NCBI GenBank assembly: GCA_014238625.1
Contig: JABAAS010000051.1
Coordinates: forward strand, 1-8,496
Reading direction: 5' to 3'
DNA from: Alphaproteobacteria bacterium
Lineage (GTDB): Bacteria; Pseudomonadota; Alphaproteobacteria; JABAAW01
Length of the DNA stretch: 8,496 bases
This document shows, in pieces, positions 4,866 to 8,496 of this stretch (positions within the stretch are counted from its first letter, which is position 1; each line of letters starts with the position of its first letter). The translations under genes and the position numbers were made by a program. The notes under the pieces were generated by a model. That model was given only the letters and a program-made list of their open reading frames with translations, did no database searches and was not told the DNA's origin.

Positions 4866-6557
4866 TTAGCCTATTTGATTTTCTTTTTCTCTGACTTCCC
4901 AAGCTCTGTTGAATGCGGCGGTCAAGGCTTTTAGGGATGATATTACGACATTATTGTGCAAACCTACTCCGAAGAACTGCTGTTCGTTTTTGTCAACTAG
5001 GTAAATATAGCTTGCTCCCTTTGCATCGGCGCCCTGCGATATAGCGTGCTGATGATAGTCGAGAAAGCGCAGAGGCAAGTTAGTTAGGGTTAGCAGAGCC
5101 TGCATTGTAGCATCGATTGGTCCGTTTCCTTTGCTTTTGAGGACATGCTTTTGCCCCAAGAATTCGACAACGACTTCGATTTCCCTCATAACATCAGAGC
5201 TATCTAAGCTTTTGTGAGCGATGTAGCGCAGAGGCTTTTTTTCGTTCATATAGACTTTTTGGAAGAGAGCGAATATCTTCTCGGTTGAGATTTCTCCACC
5301 CTCCGAGTCGGTTATTTTTTGCACTTCGTTGCTGAATGCGATCTGCACAGGTCTCGGTAATTCGAATCCGTAGTCTGCTTTCATTATGTATGCGATTCCG
5401 CCTTTTCCCGATTGGCTATTGATTCGTATAAGAGCTTGGTAGTTTCGCCCTAGGTCTTTCGGGTCGATTGGCAAGTAAGGAACATCCCATACTGTCTCGT
5501 TGCTTTTGCGCATAGCCTCGAACCCTTTTGCGATTGCGTCCTGATGAGAGCCGGAAAAAGCTGTGAAAACCAAATCCCCGGCATATGGATGCCTAGCTCC
5601 GACGGGTATTTGAGTGCAATACTCTGCTAGCCTGCGTATGTGGTTTATGTCTGAGATTGAGAGCTTTGGATCTACTCCCTGCGTCAACATATTCAACGCC
5701 ATAGTAATAATATCGACATTACCGGTGCGCTCTCCGTTTCCGAACAGAGTTCCCTCGATTCGATCAGCTCCAGCCAAGAGAGCTAACTCGCTAGCGGCTA
5801 TAGCGGTACCTCGGTCATTATGGGGATGTAGACTTATGATTACGCTATCGCGCTTTGAGAAGTTACGGCAGAAGTTTTCGATCATATCTGCGTATATGTT
5901 AGGAGTTGATAGCTCGACTGTTGCGGGCAGGTTTAATATCATTTTTTTATCAGGGGTTGGCTCGAAGACTTTAGCTACCTCTTCGCATATTTCTAATGCG
6001 AAGTCTGTTTCTGTGGCGGTGTAGCTTTCTGGCGAGTATTGGTATATTATTTGAGTGTTTTTTTGCGCTTCTGCCCTCTCGCGTATCATCATAGCGCCTT
6101 TGCGAGCTATCTCGATCACGCCCTTACGCTCGAGCCGAAATACGACTCTGCGTTGCGTTTCTGATGTTGAGTTATACAGATGTATGATTGCGCGTTTTGC
6201 GCCTTCGACCGCCTCGAAACTTCGTTTGATCAGAGCTTCACGCGACTGGGTGAGCACTTGTATAGTTATTCCGTCTTCGATCAGGTCTTTTTCGATCAGC
6301 ATCCGAGTGAAGTCGAAGTCTGTTTGCGAGGCTGCGGGAAAGCCGACTTCGATTTCTTTGAATCCCATTTTGACCAATTCTCGAAACATTCGCATTTTCC
6401 GCTCGCCACCCATCGGCTCGATGAGAGCTTGGTTTCCATCGCGGAGATCGACGCTACACCATATTGGTGCTTGAGTTATGCGCTTATCGGCCCAAGTCCG
6501 CTGCTGGATAGGTATGTTTGGGAAGGGACGGTATTTTGAGACGAGTGACGAGAACAT
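4866..6557 (-). CDS. leuA: 2-isopropylmalate synthase, yeast-type (LeuA type 2)
   Basis: LeuA condenses acetyl-CoA with 2-ketoisovalerate, the committed step of leucine synthesis. The 563-residue product is the longer type with a short N-terminal extension (KYRPFPNIP) before the catalytic TIM barrel. Key sites are WCSVDLRDGNQALIEPM (33-49, catalytic R39 and metal-binding D40), the HxH metal pair H244/H246 in SLHPHNDRGTA, and the signature GNGERTGNVD (273-282). The C-terminal regulatory dimer domain covers about 430-550 (GNGPIDA at 477-483, GVGLHNNVVISSLKAL near 530-545) and is where leucine feedback inhibition normally acts in this family. It looks complete. The ATG lies 24 bases after the DUF1489 stop, without an obvious Shine-Dalgarno. 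It is followed seven bases later by prs, so the genes are probably one transcript. No leader peptide or attenuator is visible in front of leuA. Confidence 0.96.
   Translation of the reverse strand: MFSSLVSKYRPFPNIPIQQRTWADKRITQAPIWCSVDLRDGNQALIEPMGGERKMRMFRELVKMGFKEIEVGFPAASQTDFDFTRMLIEKDLIEDGITIQVLTQSREALIKRSFEAVEGAKRAIIHLYNSTSETQRRVVFRLERKGVIEIARKGAMMIRERAEAQKNTQIIYQYSPESYTATETDFALEICEEVAKVFEPTPDKKMILNLPATVELSTPNIYADMIENFCRNFSKRDSVIISLHPHNDRGTAIAASELALLAGADRIEGTLFGNGERTGNVDIITMALNMLTQGVDPKLSISDINHIRRLAEYCTQIPVGARHPYAGDLVFTAFSGSHQDAIAKGFEAMRKSNETVWDVPYLPIDPKDLGRNYQALIRINSQSGKGGIAYIMKADYGFELPRPVQIAFSNEVQKITDSEGGEISTEKIFALFQKVYMNEKKPLRYIAHKSLDSSDVMREIEVVVEFLGQKHVLKSKGNGPIDATMQALLTLTNLPLRFLDYHQHAISQGADAKGASYIYLVDKNEQQFFGVGLHNNVVISSLKALTAAFNRAWEVREKENQIG
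6541..6552. repeat. Seven-base-period repeat at the leuA start
   Basis: ACGAGTG is followed by ACGAG, giving a 7-base period inside the first codons of leuA (encoding SSLVS on the minus strand). The ACGAG core and the period match the GAGCCAC repeat at 2237-2257. With under two copies, chance is a real possibility. Confidence 0.3.
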
Positions 6558-6581
6558 AAATTAACTGCTGAGTCTATTTTT

Positions 6582-7028
6582 TTATACCAAGCCTAACTCG
6601 ACGAGCATTTCGTTTAGCTCGCGTTCTTCGTCGAGCTCTCTGGTAGCGTGCTCGTCGTAGATGTCTTTAGGAGCGTCTTGCTCCATCAAATATCGCCAGC
6701 CTTGGAATGGTCGATGTCGCAGAGCTACGGTTGGTATCAGCTTAGGAGCGAGCCAAATACGGCATAGCTTGATACCTCTCTCGTCTCTGATTGCGGAGAA
6801 GTCTGTTATGGTCTGCCTTGCGGAGAATGCGCCGCGAATTATCCAGTATAGAGATCCCCCGACTTTGATTCTGTTTGCGAGTTTTGGCAGAGCTCTTGTA
6901 TCGTGCCAGACTTTATTTTCGCCCATGCCATTTTCTTTTGCCCAGCGCATCTTTGCTCTTTGCCATCGCGCGAGTTCAACACGCGAAAAGCACCCAACGC
7001 AGAGTTTTTTAATATGCACGCGCTCCAT
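6582..7028 (-). CDS. DUF1489 family protein of unknown function
   Basis: From the ATG at 7028 the product is 148 residues. It matches the DUF1489 family, found mainly in alphaproteobacteria and without known function: HIKKLCVG (5-12), RALPKLANRI near 45-54, GGSLYWIIRG (57-66), ARQTITDF (70-77), RGIKLCRIWLAPKLIPT (84-100) and RHRPFQGWRYL (104-114). The C-terminus (about 123-145) is rich in Glu and Asp with Leu, and may form a charged helix. The frame is open a further 72 codons upstream to 7244, but that part resembles nothing in the family and overlaps the divergent ETF-QO gene. A modest GGGAA about five bases before 7028 supports the shorter start. The protein looks soluble, with no signal peptide or membrane segment. 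It probably heads the transcript into leuA, prs and rplY. Confidence 0.85.
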   Translation of the reverse strand: MERVHIKKLCVGCFSRVELARWQRAKMRWAKENGMGENKVWHDTRALPKLANRIKVGGSLYWIIRGAFSARQTITDFSAIRDERGIKLCRIWLAPKLIPTVALRHRPFQGWRYLMEQDAPKDIYDEHATRELDEERELNEMLVELGLV

Positions 7029-7110
7029 AGCTATTTCCCAGACTATCCCTTCTAGTTTTTTTTTGCAACGCGTCTGTAGCGAGCAAGATGAGTTATTTAT
7101 ACTTTCTAGA

Positions 7111-7139
7111 TTGAAATATACGACAGATTCTTTTATAGC
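7111..7139 (+). promoter_or_regulatory. Candidate sigma-70 promoter for the ETF-QO gene
   Basis: TTGAAA (7111-7116) and TATAGC (7134-7139) are 17 bases apart. The -35 box matches the consensus at five of six positions, the -10 box at four. The expected start near 7146 would give a leader of about 65 bases. Confidence 0.4.
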
Positions 7140-7141
7140 AA
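7115..7141 (-). promoter_or_regulatory. Candidate sigma-70 promoter for DUF1489-leuA-prs-rplY
   Basis: On the minus strand TTGCTA (7136-7141) and TATATT (7115-7120) are 15 bases apart, a short spacing. A second -10-like TATAAA lies slightly further downstream without a good partner. The boxes interlock with those of the plus-strand candidate, so the two promoters would share the same DNA. Confidence 0.3.
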
Positions 7142-7210
7142 GTATGTTGCGATTTTGGCGCATAGGATAGAGAAAAGAAATAGACATAAGGATTAGATTG
7201 GTATTAGTTA

Positions 7211-8496
7211 ATGGCGCAAGAATTGACCGCTGGCACGAGTGCAATTGTTAAAGGAGTTGCTGTAGAAGAAGAAAGCCTCGCTACTTCCGAGCGCGAGAGC
7301 ATGGAGTTTGATGTTGTTATAGTGGGCGGCGGTCCTGCAGGTTTGTCTGCGGCGATTCGCTTGAAGCAGCTAGCGGCGGCTTCTGGCAAGGATTTTTCGG
7401 TCTGCCTGCTAGAGAAGGGCTCTTCGATCGGGGCGCATATTTTATCTGGTGCGGTCTTCGAGCCGCGCGCGCTAGACGAGCTACTTCCGAACTGGCGCAC
7501 AGAGAGCGATCATCCTCTTACGACTTCGGCGAAGCGCGACCGCTTTTACTACTTGAGCGCAAGTCGAGCGTTCAGGTTGCCGGTACCGCCGCAGATGCAC
7601 AATCGAGGAAATTTCATCATCAGCTTGGGTTCTCTTTGCCGCTGGCTATCGGTTAAGGCGGAATCTATGGGAGTAGAGATTTTTCCTGGCTTTGTTGCCT
7701 CAGAGCTATATATGGACAAGGATGGTTCTCTCGGTGGGGTTATTACTGGCGATATGGGTATAGGTAAGGATGGTGAGCGCACAGGGAACTACCAGCAAGG
7801 CATCTTGCTCAGAGGCAGGCAGACGATTTTTGCCGAGGGCTGCCGCGGTTCTCTGGGCAAGCAACTTATCGCGCGCTTTGACTTGGCTAAGGATAGTCAA
7901 CCGCAAACTTATGGTATTGGCTTGAAGGAGCTGTGGGAGCTACCACGATCTGATTCCAGCTCTGCTGGCGATGCGCATCGAGCTGGCGACATTTTACATA
8001 CGATTGGCTGGCCGTTAGATAGTAAGACTTACGGAGGTTCTTTTCTCTACCACCTGCAAGCGGACATGATCTCGATAGGATTTGTGGTAGGTCTTGATTA
8101 TGCGAACCCCTACCTTTCGCCCTATTTAGAGTTTCAGCGTTTTAAGCAACATCCTTTTATCGCGCGCATTTTATCTGGCGGCAGGCGTATTTCCTATGGT
8201 GCGCGTGCGCTCAACGAAGGAGGCTACCAATCGATTCCGCGCTTACACTTTCCCGGAGGCTTGCTTGCTGGCTGCGATGCGGGCTTTATGAATGTGGCGA
8301 AGATTAAGGGCAGCCATACTGCGATGAAGAGCGGCATGCTGGCAGCGGAATCTGTTTTCGATTTTCTCTCTTCCAGCAGAGCTACCGTCGGGGGCGAGGT
8401 TATTAGCTACGGAGAGAAAGTTAGGCAGAGTTGGATAGTCAAGGAGTTGCGTTTAGTGCGTAACATCCGTCCGTCGTTTCGTTTCGGCTTATGGCT
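7211..8496 (+). CDS. Electron transfer flavoprotein-ubiquinone oxidoreductase, N-terminal 428 residues (3' end outside window)
   Basis: ETF-QO is a membrane-associated flavo-iron-sulfur protein that takes electrons from reduced ETF, fed by acyl-CoA and amino-acid dehydrogenases, and passes them to ubiquinone. No stop occurs before the window edge; the family is about 550 residues, so the C-terminal 4Fe-4S part is missing here. Visible are the FAD-binding GGGPAG (39-44) after MEFDVVIV, LLEKGSSIGAHILSGAV (66-82), the PVPPQMHNRGNFIISLG block, FAEGCRGSLGKQLI (207-220), YGIGLKELWE, GWPLDSKTYGGSFLYH, and the long conserved run from VGLDYANPYLSPYLEF to CDAGFMNVAKIKGSHTAMKSGMLAAE. The ATG at 7211 gives a 30-residue lead before MEFDVV; an in-frame ATG at 7301 is the alternative. 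The extension ends in ERES, as in relatives, so I favour 7211. A Ser-rich insertion of a few residues lies near 247-257. Confidence 0.93.
   Translation, partial: MAQELTAGTSAIVKGVAVEEESLATSERESMEFDVVIVGGGPAGLSAAIRLKQLAAASGKDFSVCLLEKGSSIGAHILSGAVFEPRALDELLPNWRTESDHPLTTSAKRDRFYYLSASRAFRLPVPPQMHNRGNFIISLGSLCRWLSVKAESMGVEIFPGFVASELYMDKDGSLGGVITGDMGIGKDGERTGNYQQGILLRGRQTIFAEGCRGSLGKQLIARFDLAKDSQPQTYGIGLKELWELPRSDSSSAGDAHRAGDILHTIGWPLDSKTYGGSFLYHLQADMISIGFVVGLDYANPYLSPYLEFQRFKQHPFIARILSGGRRISYGARALNEGGYQSIPRLHFPGGLLAGCDAGFMNVAKIKGSHTAMKSGMLAAESVFDFLSSSRATVGGEVISYGEKVRQSWIVKELRLVRNIRPSFRFGLW

Larger units (their letters stand above)
7029..7210. promoter_or_regulatory. Divergent intergenic promoter region (DUF1489-leuA-prs-rplY versus ETF-QO)
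   Basis: This 182-base A+T-rich gap must drive genes in both directions. No ribosome binding site of normal spacing precedes the ETF-QO ATG at 7211: an AAGGA at 7188-7192 is 18 bases away. A T9-type homopolymer occurs at about 7058-7066. Apart from the candidate promoters listed separately, I see no clear operator palindrome, riboswitch or small gene. Confidence 0.55.

Noticed and set aside
4047..4934. Open plus-strand frames opposite prs
   Set aside because: They are antisense to a complete conserved gene and show Ser/Thr-rich composition typical of antisense frames.
5614..6539. Open plus-strand frames opposite leuA
   Set aside because: They run antisense to a strongly conserved leuA, show no recognisable domain and have no ribosome binding site; they are by-products of leuA codon use.
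7029..7244. N-terminal extension of the DUF1489 frame to 7244
   Set aside because: The 72 extra codons resemble nothing in the family, overlap the ETF-QO start, and the ATG at 7028 matches the usual family N-terminus with a modest ribosome binding site.
7204..7906. Open minus-strand frames opposite the ETF-QO gene
   Set aside because: The plus-strand ETF-QO frame explains this DNA with unbroken family similarity.

Overview
This window most likely comes from an alphaproteobacterium. The ribosomal protein L25 is the long CTC form with the stretch typical of alphaproteobacteria (GG-LN-VRHE followed by IPD-I-VDL and IGDSIH). A DUF1489 gene, a family largely confined to that class, is present. 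The PRPP synthetase, the TRAP solute receptor and the ETF-ubiquinone oxidoreductase also read like alphaproteobacterial versions. Base composition of most genes is close to half G+C (32 of 60 in one counted row of the TRAP gene). I cannot name a genus.

Layout from left to right. Positions 1-987 (+) hold the 3' part of recJ, the single-strand DNA exonuclease. It is followed closely (+) by an orphan TRAP-transporter periplasmic receptor with an unusually long, repeat-built N-terminus. Next, at about 2281-3181, comes a strikingly A+T-rich stretch carrying a single gene (+): an HNH endonuclease with an N-terminal domain typical of stand-alone restriction or defence nucleases. It looks acquired. 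It converges on a tightly packed minus-strand cluster that reads, in transcription order, DUF1489 protein, leuA (2-isopropylmalate synthase, yeast-type), prs (PRPP synthetase), rplY (L25/CTC). The pth gene that usually follows rplY in proteobacteria is not here; the HNH gene sits in its place. Finally, diverging from the DUF1489 gene across a 182-base intergenic region, an ETF-ubiquinone oxidoreductase gene (+) runs off the right edge.

How the genes work together: leuA (leucine synthesis), prs (PRPP for nucleotides, histidine and tryptophan) and rplY (5S rRNA binding in the 50S subunit) form a growth-linked biosynthesis and translation cluster. The ETF-QO gene feeds electrons from flavoprotein dehydrogenases into the quinone pool. 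The TRAP receptor would capture an organic acid, but its membrane subunits are not encoded in this window. The HNH gene is functionally unrelated and is the only candidate for a defence element.

No strongly supported novel system is visible. The items most worth a second look are the HNH island with an apparently leaderless promoter, the 12-base tandem repeats building the TRAP receptor N-terminus and part of RecJ, the altered conserved motif in RecJ, and short low-complexity insertions in several otherwise conserved proteins. No rRNA, tRNA, CRISPR array, insertion sequence or phage structural gene was seen.
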